DNA of 64,000 nt from Pseudoxanthomonas sp. GTDB lineage: Bacteria > Pseudomonadota > Gammaproteobacteria > Xanthomonadales > Xanthomonadaceae. The translations under genes were made by a program, and so were the position numbers. This document shows, one piece after another, positions 54,698-64,000 of the stretch. Positions within the stretch are counted from its first letter, which is position 1, and each line of letters begins with the position of its first letter. The stretch covers positions 62,001-126,000 of the forward strand of contig NZ_PKDG01000052.1 of the NCBI RefSeq assembly GCF_002863005.1, written 5' to 3'. The notes beneath the pieces are model-generated. The model did not search any database. It had not been told where the DNA came from and saw only the letters and a program-made list of their open reading frames with translations.

Positions 54698-55243
54698 ATG
54701 AAGACACCGATCGCCGCGCTCGCGGTGTTGTGGCTGGCGGCTTGCGCGCCGGCCACGCCTGATACCGCCGCTTCCGCTGCCGATACGGCGCCAGCCGCAG
54801 CTGCCGCAGACGCAGCGCCCACCGCTCCTGCCGCCGGCCCATCGGAAGGCGAGGCCGTCGATGATCCGCGCGCAGTCAACCAGGCCATCGACGAAGTGCT
54901 GGGCGATCACGCCCGCTACGAGACGGTGATCCGGCAATTGCAGCAGGCCGTGACGGCGAACGACACCGAGGCCGTCGCGGCGTTGGTGGCCTACCCGTTC
55001 GTCACCGTTCGCGACGGCGAGTCGTTGAAGGTTGCCGATGCCGCCGCCTTCGTGCGCGAGTACGACCGCATCATGACCCCGGCCATCGCCGACACGATCA
55101 AGCGGCAGAAGTATTCGCAGCTGATGGTCAACTACAAGGGCGTGATGTTCGGCAACGGCGAGGCCTGGGTGAATGGCATCTGCCAGGACGCCGCCTGCAA
55201 GGATGTCGACGTGCGCGTGGTGGCACTGCAGCCGACGTCGTGA
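54698..55243 (+). CDS. Exported lipoprotein, hypothetical
   Basis: A 181-residue protein with a lipobox LAAC near residue 16, followed by a long alanine/proline linker (about 20-50) and a C-terminal domain of about 120 residues (VNQAIDEVLGDHARYETVI, AALVAYPFVTVRDGESLKV, YKGVMFGNGEAWVNGICQD). The domain has the look of an NTF2-like or DUF4440-type fold. Two cysteines near the end may pair. Function is unknown. Confidence 0.8.
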   Translation: MKTPIAALAVLWLAACAPATPDTAASAADTAPAAAAADAAPTAPAAGPSEGEAVDDPRAVNQAIDEVLGDHARYETVIRQLQQAVTANDTEAVAALVAYPFVTVRDGESLKVADAAAFVREYDRIMTPAIADTIKRQKYSQLMVNYKGVMFGNGEAWVNGICQDAACKDVDVRVVALQPTS

Positions 55244-55267
55244 TCCATCGGGAGTGCTGTGGCTGTC

Positions 55268-55413
55268 GTGGGAGCGACGTGAGTCGCGAACGCACGGCCC
55301 GCACATTCGTAAGTCCAGCTGAGGCTGTGGAAGGCGGGCGCTGTTTTGCGTATCTCTGGAGGCAAGTTTCACGGAGGCCGATAGCGAACGCTCGCGACTC
55401 ACGTCGCTCCCGC
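55268..55413. repeat. GGGAGCGACGT inverted repeat, locus 3
   Basis: GTGGGAGCGACGTGAGTCGC (to 55293) is paired with CTCGCGACTCACGTCGCTCC at 55391-55413. It lies between two convergent genes, as do the other two pairs. Confidence 0.85.
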
Positions 55414-55421
55414 ATTGGATG

Positions 55422-55452
55422 GAACAAGGGCGGCCAATGGCCGCCCTTGTTC
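55422..55452 (-). terminator. Terminator of the pyrophosphatase gene
   Basis: A perfect 14-bp stem GAACAAGGGCGGCC/GGCCGCCCTTGTTC with a 3-base loop lies 20 bases after the minus-strand gene; no long T-run follows. Confidence 0.6.
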
Positions 55453-55471
55453 TGACGCATCGTGCGTACGC

Positions 55472-57892
<2,421 letters not shown>

Positions 57893-58152
57893 GACCCCTC
57901 CCAAGGTTGATGGATGTCGTCCAGCAGAACGCTTGAACACGCAACCCAATCCCGGTGGAGCCTGTTGAACGATTGAGCGCACTCGACCGCTGCGATGGAC
58001 TGCAGCACGAAACCCTTGTTCAGACATCCCTGGAGCTGGCCCGAGTATGACCGGATGCGCTGCGGGCCGCCAGCGGTGACGCGGCGGTTCAGCCGCTCCG
58101 TGCCAGCCTTGCGGCCCGCATCCCGTTTTCGTACCGGCTCCAAGGAGTTGCC

Positions 58153-58674
58153 ATGCGCCAGACCGTCGCACTTCCGCTGCTCGCCGCTTGCCTGGCGATC
58201 GCAACGCCGGCCCGCGCCGCCGATCCCGCACCCGAGATCCAGCGCCCGGCGGGCACGCCGCAGGCCGTCGGCACCGTGCACACGCTGCGACAGATTCCCG
58301 AGGCCTGCGCGCGCCTGGAGGGCGCCTTCACGGGCGATGCCGCGCAGCCTTATCGTTTCGCGCCCGTGCGCACCAGTCCGCAGTGCCAGCCCCGCGCGCG
58401 CTTCGTCGATATCGAGAAGGCAAAGCCTTCCCTGGCCGCAGGCTGGAAACTCAACGACATCATCCGCGTCCCGGACGCGGCCTGCCCGTCGCGGCAGGCC
58501 GTCGTGCGCGTGTGGCGCAAGCCGGGCAGTGCGACGCCGCCGGCCGCCGATGGCCAGGGCCAGTCGCGCATCTACCTGCAGGAGGCGAAGCAGCAGGCCG
58601 CGGGAGCCGCGCAGGCGCCGTCGCTCACGCTGTTCGCGGCCCGTCTCGACATCGAAGGCAAAGGCTGCAAATGA
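58153..58674 (+). CDS. Exported hypothetical protein, 173 aa
   Basis: A signal peptide (cleavage near ARAAD) precedes a mature part with three to four cysteines ([29 protein letters not shown]) and no membrane segment. It probably folds in the periplasm with two disulfides. No family is recognised. It is separated from the pyrophosphatase gene by 260 bases in which I see nothing, and it ends opposite the DUF2846 gene. Confidence 0.78.
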   Translation: MRQTVALPLLAACLAIATPARAADPAPEIQRPAGTPQAVGTVHTLRQIPEACARLEGAFTGDAAQPYRFAPVRTSPQCQPRARFVDIEKAKPSLAAGWKLNDIIRVPDAACPSRQAVVRVWRKPGSATPPAADGQGQSRIYLQEAKQQAAGAAQAPSLTLFAARLDIEGKGCK

Positions 58675-58677
58675 AAA

Positions 58678-58707
58678 CGGTGACGGCCTCTTGCGAGGCC
58701 GTCACCG
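58678..58707 (-). terminator. Hairpin terminator
   Basis: A perfect 13-bp stem CGGTGACGGCCTC/GAGGCCGTCACCG with loop TTGC. On the minus strand it is followed by TTTTCATTT, so it serves the DUF2846 gene at 58726 better than the plus-strand gene. Confidence 0.7.
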
Positions 58708-58725
58708 CGGGACCGTTGCCTTCTC

Positions 58726-59214
58726 TTACTTCTTGGCGGGCTTCAGGTCTTTCGCCATGCCGTTGAAGGCTGCCTCGTCGGAGGGCGACAGGTTCGGGCG
58801 GCCCGCCATGAAGCCCATCGTGATCGAACCCAGCACGTAGTAGGTTTCGCCCGCCTCCACTTCCAGCGTCAGCACGTCCTTGGCCTCGGAGTGCACGGTG
58901 TACTGGTGGGTACCCGGTGCCACGGAAGCGATGAAGTAGGTACCACTGCTCAGCTTGCCCAACTCGGTCTCGCCTTCACGCACTTTGTACTTGACGGCCG
59001 CACCCGCGAATTTTTTCTCGCGGAAGAACACGACCTGGCCCATCCCATCCGCAGGAGCACCCACCAGGCCGCCCGTGGGCGCTGCGGGTGCTTCGGCGGC
59101 AGGAGCGGCAGTCTCTGCGGCAGCCGGGGCGTCCTGCGATTGGGCATGGACGGCGACGGCCGGCAGCAGCAAGAGGGTCAAGCACAGCAGGGCACGGTTG
59201 AGCGGATAACGCAT
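58726..59214 (-). CDS. Exported DUF2846-like protein
   Basis: A 162-residue protein with a signal peptide (cleavage near AVHAQ), a 35-residue alanine/proline linker and a beta-domain: GQVVFFREKKFAGAAVKYK, GTYFIASVAPGTHQYTVHS and LEVEAGETYYVLGSI. This resembles DUF2846 domains of envelope proteins. It lies 6 bases downstream of another exported-protein gene and is likely in its operon. Role unknown. Confidence 0.82.
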   Translation of the reverse strand: MRYPLNRALLCLTLLLLPAVAVHAQSQDAPAAAETAAPAAEAPAAPTGGLVGAPADGMGQVVFFREKKFAGAAVKYKVREGETELGKLSSGTYFIASVAPGTHQYTVHSEAKDVLTLEVEAGETYYVLGSITMGFMAGRPNLSPSDEAAFNGMAKDLKPAKK

Positions 59215-59220
59215 GCGGGA

Positions 59221-59877
59221 TCACTCCGGTTGATGGGATGGGATGGTGCTGGGGGGTAGGGTCGCGCGTTCCGGCGCCGCAGGGTCGGCTGTCGCCCCGG
59301 ATGCATCGGACGTGGGTGCCGCCTGCAAGGGCTCGGCCAACTTGGCCGTGCCGGTGGTCAGGGCAGGAATCTCGATTTCCTTGCCATGGATGAAGTGTGC
59401 GAACGGGCCGATGCCGACCGCGACGCCCAACGCTACGCCGCTCGTGTCCTTGCCGGCACCGCCGAGCTTGAGGCCGCGCAGCCTCACCTCGCGGTCGCCC
59501 AGCTGCAGCCGCCGTGCAGCGAGGATCAGTTCCCCAGGCTTGCCCCCACCGCGCGATGGCTCCGCGTGGACGATCTCGCCGACGCCCTCCGTCCCTGCAG
59601 GCAGCACGACGATGCCCTCGATGCCGACGTCCTCCTGCACGCGCACCCGGAAGGCATCGCCGCGCTTGGCGCGGGCAGAGCTGATGGGGTCGAGGATTTC
59701 GAGCCGCACGGGAGTGCCCTCCGGCAGCTCGCAGCACGCGAGCTGCGTGGGCGTGATGAAGGAACTCGTTTCCGTCGTCGGCGCGTCTGTCGGGGAAGGT
59801 ACATCCTGTGCACCGCAGGCCAGGACCCACATGCCGGCCAGCAGGCCGATGCCCGCGCGTTTCCTTGCTGTCGCCAT
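59221..59877 (-). CDS. Exported or lipid-anchored hypothetical protein
   Basis: A 218-residue protein whose N-terminus carries a possible lipobox VLAC. The rest is beta-rich with PVRLEILDPISSARAKRGD, which resembles the domain found in conjugation/Bacteroides-type TraB-N and OMP85-linked proteins in which SS-A-K-GD is conserved, then ELILAARRLQLGDREVRL and GVALGVAVGIGPFAHFIHG. It is the first gene of a two-gene unit with the DUF2846 gene. Family not certain. Confidence 0.72.
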   Translation of the reverse strand: MATARKRAGIGLLAGMWVLACGAQDVPSPTDAPTTETSSFITPTQLACCELPEGTPVRLEILDPISSARAKRGDAFRVRVQEDVGIEGIVVLPAGTEGVGEIVHAEPSRGGGKPGELILAARRLQLGDREVRLRGLKLGGAGKDTSGVALGVAVGIGPFAHFIHGKEIEIPALTTGTAKLAEPLQAAPTSDASGATADPAAPERATLPPSTIPSHQPE

Positions 59878-59980
59878 CCTCCCTCCCCTGGGCGGCTACG
59901 CTAACGCAGCACGGGCGCGCCGCCAAGCGGGGCGTCGCAAGAGAATGGAGTCGGGTCCGGGCGCCGACGATGCCTGCGGA

Positions 59981-60349
59981 TCAGGTGTCGGCCGGGGTGC
60001 CCTGGTGGTAGTGAAGCTGCCAGCCCAGCGGGGTGCGCCGCCAGACGGACATCCGCAACGCCGCGTGGCGGTGCGTGCCGTCCACGGCCACTTCATGCGA
60101 CGCGAAGTGCAGCAGCGCGACGTCGTCGGCAAGCCGTTCGACGCGGTGGTCGCATGCGACCACGGGCGGCAACGGAGCACGATCCGCCAGGAAGTCGATC
60201 ACCCTCTGGCGGGCGTAGCGCGTGCCGGAGCGACCGACTTCGTGGAACTCCGGATGCAGCAGGCGCTCCAGCCGCTCGCGCGTGCAGGTCGCGCCGGGGT
60301 GGTGGAGCTCGGTTTCGAGGGCCGTCAGTGTGGCGAGCAGGTCATCCAT
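59981..60349 (-). CDS. DUF4440/NTF2-like protein
   Basis: A 122-residue soluble protein of the cone-shaped NTF2-like fold: TLTALETELHHPG, ERLLHPEFHEVGRSGTRY, ADDVALLHFASHEV, WRRTPLGWQLHYHQGTP. The last segment is the conserved family end. Members are often annotated as ketosteroid-isomerase-like and have no proven role. Confidence 0.88.
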   Translation of the reverse strand: MDDLLATLTALETELHHPGATCTRERLERLLHPEFHEVGRSGTRYARQRVIDFLADRAPLPPVVACDHRVERLADDVALLHFASHEVAVDGTHRHAALRMSVWRRTPLGWQLHYHQGTPADT

Positions 60350-60380
60350 GGCGCCATGCTAGCGCGGTGGACGTGCGCGC

Positions 60381-60512
60381 TCAGGACGTTGCGGGTGCCG
60401 GTGAAGCCGCATCGTCCTTCTGCGCCAGGTACTGCCCGAAGCGGTAGCCCGCACCTGCGATGGCGAGGCCGATGGCGACGGCCAGCAAGCCGATCAGCAC
60501 TTTGCGGAACAT
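60381..60512 (-). CDS. 43-aa single-helix membrane peptide
   Basis: A frame of 44 codons starts MFRKVLIGLLAVAIGLAIAG, has one membrane helix and a short polar tail (YRFGQYLAQKDD). GAGGGGAG lies about 7 bases before its ATG. The gene is between the NTF2-like gene and the DUF488 gene on the same strand. Family unknown, but the start signal and composition are good. Confidence 0.65.
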   Translation of the reverse strand: MFRKVLIGLLAVAIGLAIAGAGYRFGQYLAQKDDAASPAPATS

Positions 60513-60581
60513 GGCAGTCTCCCCTCGCTTGATGGTGGGCGCACGCTAGCACCGCCGAAGTCGCCGCGACGGTGCCTGAAG

Positions 60582-60971
60582 TCATTCCCCTGCGATGGCC
60601 GCGCCACGTTCGGCCAGCAGCCCGCGCAGCACCGACCGATGGCAGCGTGCCTCGTCTTCGCAATAGCAGCCCACCGAAAACGCACTGGCCTGCGACAGCG
60701 CAGCAAGCAGGTCCAACGTATGGGCGTTCTCCGGCGTGGCCATCTCCGCGCGGTACTTCTTCACGAAGGCGGCCCACGCCTGGGGCGTGGCGGCACCCTG
60801 TGCTTCCTTCACCAGCCCGGCGCTGGGCGCGAGATTGGGATACCACACGTCGTACCAGTCCTGCGACGCGAACGCCGCCTTCGGCACGCCACGCGGCGGC
60901 CGGCGCACCGTGCCGATGCGCAGGCCTTCGTCCTTCGCGCGCGGCGCGCCAAGGCGGACGATGCGGATCAT
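60582..60971 (-). CDS. DUF488 family protein
   Basis: A 129-residue protein starting MIRIVRLGAPRAKDEGLRI and containing PRGVPKAAFASQDWYDVWYP, then FVKKYRAEM and the conserved SVGCYCEDEARCHRSVLRGLL. Cysteine and histidine residues in the last motif are typical of DUF488. The start codon overlaps the stop of the 49-aa gene by 4 bases (ATGA). Confidence 0.9.
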   Translation of the reverse strand: MIRIVRLGAPRAKDEGLRIGTVRRPPRGVPKAAFASQDWYDVWYPNLAPSAGLVKEAQGAATPQAWAAFVKKYRAEMATPENAHTLDLLAALSQASAFSVGCYCEDEARCHRSVLRGLLAERGAAIAGE

Positions 60972-61117
60972 GGCGCCCGGTGCGCGGCGTCCAGGGACGC
61001 ATGACGCGCGAGGGCGGCGTCGTGGATCTCGAACAGATCGGCACGCGCTTCCCAGAGGGCAGCGCATGCGACCATCGCCAGGAAAAGCCAGGCGCGACGC
61101 GGCAATGCCTGCTTCAT
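60968..61117 (-). CDS. 49-aa hypothetical protein coupled to the DUF488 gene
   Basis: A frame of 50 codons starts MKQALPRRAWLFLAMVACAA. It has a basic N-terminus and one hydrophobic stretch with a cysteine (VACAALWEA), which could be a signal or membrane anchor. Its TGA overlaps the ATG of the DUF488 gene, which suggests translational coupling. No family is recognised. Confidence 0.55.
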   Translation of the reverse strand: MKQALPRRAWLFLAMVACAALWEARADLFEIHDAALARHASLDAAHRAP

Positions 61118-61151
61118 CGCGTGATTCCGAGCAGCGGGGTAGCCAGCGGGT

Positions 61152-62408
61152 TCATCCTTCCCATGCAGGCAGCTTCTTCTTCACCGCCACGTTCTTCAGC
61201 GCGACGTACTTGGGCAGGCCATCGTTGCCGTAGGGCGGATAGGCTTCGCCACGGATCAGCGGCTGCAGATAGGCGCGCGCCTTGTCGGTGATGCCGTAGC
61301 CGTCCTTGCGGATGAAGGTGGGCGGGAACTTCTTCTCGTGGTTCGCCACCCTCGACAACGGCGCGGCCTCGATCTTCCACCGGAACGGCGCATCGGACGT
61401 GCGCACGATCACCGGCATCACCGCGTTCTGTCCCTTCAGGGCGAACTGCACTGCGGCCTTGCCGACGGCCTGCGCCTGTTCCCAATCGGTCTTCGAGGCG
61501 ATGTGGCGTGCCGAGCGCTGCAGGTAGTCGGGCAGGGTCCAGTGCACCTTCAGGCCTAGCTGGTCCTTCACGCGTCCGGCCAGGTACGACGCGACGCCAC
61601 CCAGCTGGGTGTGGCCGAACGAGTCCTTGCCGCCGCCGGCATCGGCGACGAAGCGCCCATCAGCGTGCTGGATGCCTTCGCTGGCCACCACCACGCACCA
61701 ACCAACGCGGTCGACGACCTTCTTCACCTGCGCGAGGAACTGCGTCTCGTCGTAAGCGCGCTCGGGGAACAGGATGATGTGCGGCGCCTCGTCAGGCGAC
61801 TGCCCGGCCAGGCCAGCGGCGGCCGCCAGCCAGCCGGCGTGGCGACCCATGGCCTCGTAGACGAACACCTTGGTGGAGGTTTCCGCCATTGCGGCCACGT
61901 CGAGCGCGGCTTCGCGCACGGAGACGGCGGTGTACTTCGCCGCCGAGCCGAAGCCGGGGCAGGTGTCGGTGACGGCGAGGTCGTTGTCCACCGTCTTCGG
62001 TACGCCGATGCAGGTCAGGGGGTAATCGAATGCCTGGGCCAGCTGCGAGACTTTCCAGGCGGTGTCAGCGGAGTCGTTGCCGCCGTTGTAGAGGAAGTAG
62101 CGCACGTCGTGCGCTTTCAGCACGGCGAGCAGGCGCTCGTACTTAGCGCGGTCGGCCTCCAGCGACTTCAGCTTGACCCGGCAGCTGCCGAAGGCGCCGC
62201 CGGGTGTATGGGCGAGGGCGCGGATGGCCGCGGCCGACTCCTTGCTGGTATCGATCAGCTCTTCGCGCAGCGCACCGAGGATGCCGTTGCGCGCGGCCAA
62301 GACCTTGATTTTGCGGGCCCGCGCTTCGGTGATGACCGCTGAGGCAGAGGCATTGATGACGGCGGTGACACCGCCGGACTGCGCATAAAGTAGGGTGCCA
62401 GGCGCCAT
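61152..62408 (-). CDS. pfp: Pyrophosphate-dependent 6-phosphofructokinase
   Basis: A 418-residue phosphofructokinase. PPi specificity is shown by GGNDS at 109-113, with Asp112 in place of the Gly of ATP enzymes, and VPKTVDNDL at 136-144, with Lys138 in place of Gly. MGRHAGWLA is the sugar-phosphate motif. It interconverts fructose 6-phosphate plus PPi with the 1,6-bisphosphate and phosphate, reversibly. Xanthomonads use this enzyme instead of an ATP-dependent one. The start at ATG 62408 places MAPGTLLYAQSGGVTAVIN first. It shares the neighbourhood with the proton pyrophosphatase, 3.3 kb away. Confidence 0.95.
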   Translation of the reverse strand: MAPGTLLYAQSGGVTAVINASASAVITEARARKIKVLAARNGILGALREELIDTSKESAAAIRALAHTPGGAFGSCRVKLKSLEADRAKYERLLAVLKAHDVRYFLYNGGNDSADTAWKVSQLAQAFDYPLTCIGVPKTVDNDLAVTDTCPGFGSAAKYTAVSVREAALDVAAMAETSTKVFVYEAMGRHAGWLAAAAGLAGQSPDEAPHIILFPERAYDETQFLAQVKKVVDRVGWCVVVASEGIQHADGRFVADAGGGKDSFGHTQLGGVASYLAGRVKDQLGLKVHWTLPDYLQRSARHIASKTDWEQAQAVGKAAVQFALKGQNAVMPVIVRTSDAPFRWKIEAAPLSRVANHEKKFPPTFIRKDGYGITDKARAYLQPLIRGEAYPPYGNDGLPKYVALKNVAVKKKLPAWEG

Positions 62409-62529
62409 GTGGGGTTCGTTCCGGGGTGCGGGGATGCGGTAAGCTTCACACAGATGACGCGGTGCAGCGCGGCGCCCGGCGCCCGGCGCGGTCCACCGCC
62501 CGCAGGATTCCAGTTTCGGGAGTGACAGC

Positions 62530-63108
62530 ATGCGATTGGTTCTACTGGGCCCACCCGGGTCGGGCAAGGGCACTCAGGCGGCGCGCCTGAAGGACTACCT
62601 GCAGGTGCCGCATATTTCCACCGGCGACCTGCTGCGCGCCGAAGTCGCCGCTGGTAGCCCGCTGGGTCTGCAGGCGAAGGAAGTGATGGCGCGCGGCGAA
62701 CTGGTCAGCGACGACATCCTGCTCGGCATGCTGGAAGACCGCTTCTCCCGCGATGACACGAAAGCCGGCTTCATCCTCGACGGCTACCCGCGCAACCTGG
62801 TGCAGGCCGCCGCACTGGGCCAGCTGCTGGCCAAGCTGGGGCAGAAGTTCGACTTCGCCGTGCAGCTGGAGGTGCCTACCGAACTGCTGGTGGAGCGCAT
62901 CGCCGGCCGCGCCAAGGCCGAAGGCCGCGCCGACGACAATCCGGAATCGGTGCGCAAGCGCCTGCAGGTCTACACCGACCAGACCGCGCCCGTCATCGAC
63001 TTCTATCGCCAGCAGGGCGAGCTGACCGTCGTCGACGGCGTCGGCTCGCTGGACGAGGTGTTCACCCGCATCACCGAGGCGCTGGCGCCGGCCAAGGAAG
63101 TGGGCTGA
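62530..63108 (+). CDS. adk: Adenylate kinase, short form
   Basis: A 192-residue kinase. The P-loop is GPPGSGKGTQ (7-16), then the AMP-binding ISTGDLLRAEV and GFILDGYPR. The LID is the short form, with no zinc cysteines. It interconverts ATP and AMP with two ADP. Read divergently from pfp, with 121 bases between them, and followed by a terminator. Confidence 0.97.
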   Translation: MRLVLLGPPGSGKGTQAARLKDYLQVPHISTGDLLRAEVAAGSPLGLQAKEVMARGELVSDDILLGMLEDRFSRDDTKAGFILDGYPRNLVQAAALGQLLAKLGQKFDFAVQLEVPTELLVERIAGRAKAEGRADDNPESVRKRLQVYTDQTAPVIDFYRQQGELTVVDGVGSLDEVFTRITEALAPAKEVG

Positions 63109-63137
63109 GGTCCACCTCTCCGCACCGGCACGCGTCT

Positions 63138-63168
63138 GGAAAGGCCCCGCATCGTCGGGGCCTTTTCG
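63138..63168 (+). terminator. Rho-independent terminator after adk
   Basis: A perfect stem AAAGGCCCCG/CGGGGCCTTT with loop CATCGT is followed by TTTTC on the plus strand, 30 bases after the adk stop. Confidence 0.9.
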
Positions 63169-63253
63169 ATGGCGCGGCGGCACCTCCCGCCGCCCTCGTG
63201 CCGAACCCCGTCCGCTCGGCTAAAGTCTGCGGAGTTTCCACGGAATTCCTGTC

Positions 63254-64000
63254 TTGAAGATCCACATCCTCGGCATCGCCGGCACCTTCATGGGCGGCGT
63301 CGCCGCGTTGGCGCGCGAACTCGGCCATACGGTCGAAGGCAGCGACCAGGCCATCTATCCACCCATGTCGACGCAGCTCGAGACGCTCGGCATCGCACTG
63401 GCGCAGGGCTACCAGCCGCAGAACATCGCGCCGGACTGCGACGAGATCGTCATCGGCAACGCGCTGTCGCGCGGCAACCCTGCAGTGGAAGCCGTCCTCG
63501 ATCAGGGACGTCGCTACATCTCCGGGGCGCAATGGCTGTCCGAACGCGTGCTGCCCGGCCGCGACACGCTTGCGGTCGCCGGCACGCACGGCAAGACCAC
63601 CACCACGACCATCCTGACTTACCTGCTGGAAGCCGCCGGCCGCTCGCCGGGCTTCCTGATCGGCGGCGTGGCAGAGGATTTCGGCGCATCCGCGCGCATC
63701 GGGGGTGGTCGAGAGTTCGTCGTCGAGGCGGACGAGTACGACACCGCGTTCTTCGACAAGCGCAGCAAGTTCGTCCACTATCGGCCGCTGGTGGCCATCC
63801 TCAACAACCTGGAATACGACCACGCCGACATCTTCCCGGACGTGGCCGCGATCCAGCGCCAGTTCCACCATCTCGTGCGTACCGTGCCGCGCCGTGGCCG
63901 CCTGATCGTCAATGGCGAGGACGCACGCCTGGCCGAGGTGCTGGCGATGGGATGCTGGACGCCCGTCGAACGCTTCGGCTTCGACGCGACGCTGGAATGG
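63254..64000 (+). CDS. mpl: UDP-N-acetylmuramate:L-Ala-gamma-D-Glu-meso-DAP ligase, 3' end outside window
   Basis: The frame starts at TTG 63254, giving KIHILGIAGTFMGGVAAL, the usual Mpl opening; the next ATG (63290) would cut the first strand. The ATP loop is GTHGKTTTT, and the Mur-ligase region EADEYDTAFFDKRSKFVHY and LNNLEYDHADIF follow. 249 codons are in the window and the frame is open at the edge. It recycles murein tripeptide onto UDP-MurNAc in the cytoplasm. Confidence 0.95.
   Translation, partial: MKIHILGIAGTFMGGVAALARELGHTVEGSDQAIYPPMSTQLETLGIALAQGYQPQNIAPDCDEIVIGNALSRGNPAVEAVLDQGRRYISGAQWLSERVLPGRDTLAVAGTHGKTTTTTILTYLLEAAGRSPGFLIGGVAEDFGASARIGGGREFVVEADEYDTAFFDKRSKFVHYRPLVAILNNLEYDHADIFPDVAAIQRQFHHLVRTVPRRGRLIVNGEDARLAEVLAMGCWTPVERFGFDATLEW

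Overview
The window is high-GC bacterial chromosome from the family Xanthomonadaceae, most likely a Pseudoxanthomonas, Stenotrophomonas or Xanthomonas relative. The lineage call rests on several points: a DUF3247-type gene, a PPi-dependent phosphofructokinase, a K+-independent type proton pyrophosphatase, a drug-efflux operon with the gene order of Stenotrophomonas smeU1-V-W-U2-X, and intergenic GGGAGCGACGT inverted repeats. All identifications come from reading the sequence and recalling protein families; no search was run.

Layout. 0-10.2 kb: three large secreted proteins built of DUF11 and prealbumin-like repeats (the first cut by the left edge) and a small exported TQGYW-motif protein. 10.2-15.2 kb: a small protein, a clan-A glycosidase, a DUF6165-like protein and a Ser/Thr kinase with TPR-like C-terminus. 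15.4-21.8 kb: an MFS transporter, an MscS channel, exported hypotheticals, a TIGR02999-type sigma factor followed by an orphan kinase N-terminal domain, a stand-alone IS5-type transposase N-terminal domain, and a run of C-rich-loop hairpins resembling the Xanthomonas small RNA sX13. 21.8-26.5 kb: apt, a DUF1993 protein, and a divergent pair of a patatin-like lipase and a trypsin-nuclease fusion. 26.5-30.0 kb: an ECF42-type sigma factor, a VOC protein, a YjbR protein, an AT-richer lipoprotein gene bracketed by 42-bp repeats, and a small membrane protein. 30.0-32.1 kb: a repeat-rich segment holding a REP-associated transposase with its palindromes, a GNAT gene and a 42-bp tandem array. 32.1-44.9 kb: housekeeping and stress genes (TIGR01777 epimerase, hydrolase, short 6-phosphogluconate dehydrogenase, DJ-1 protein, sorbosone-dehydrogenase-like protein, ABC exporter, soxR with a divergent FMN reductase, HAD phosphatase, oxidoreductase, BON protein, lipocalin, PagL). 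45.0-54.5 kb: the smeVWX-like efflux operon and its divergent LysR regulator. 54.7-64.0 kb: lipoproteins, the proton pyrophosphatase fused to an OmpA-like domain, small envelope proteins, two small genes shorter than 50 codons, the PPi-dependent phosphofructokinase, adk, and the start of mpl (cut by the right edge).

How the genes work together. The clearest functional units are the efflux operon with its regulator; soxR with a promoter that has the 19-bp spacer typical of SoxR targets; and the pyrophosphate genes (hppA fusion, pfp), which would couple PPi to proton pumping and reversible glycolysis. The least explained units are the DUF11 cluster, the patatin/trypsin-nuclease pair, the split sigma/kinase locus and the C-rich hairpin RNA.
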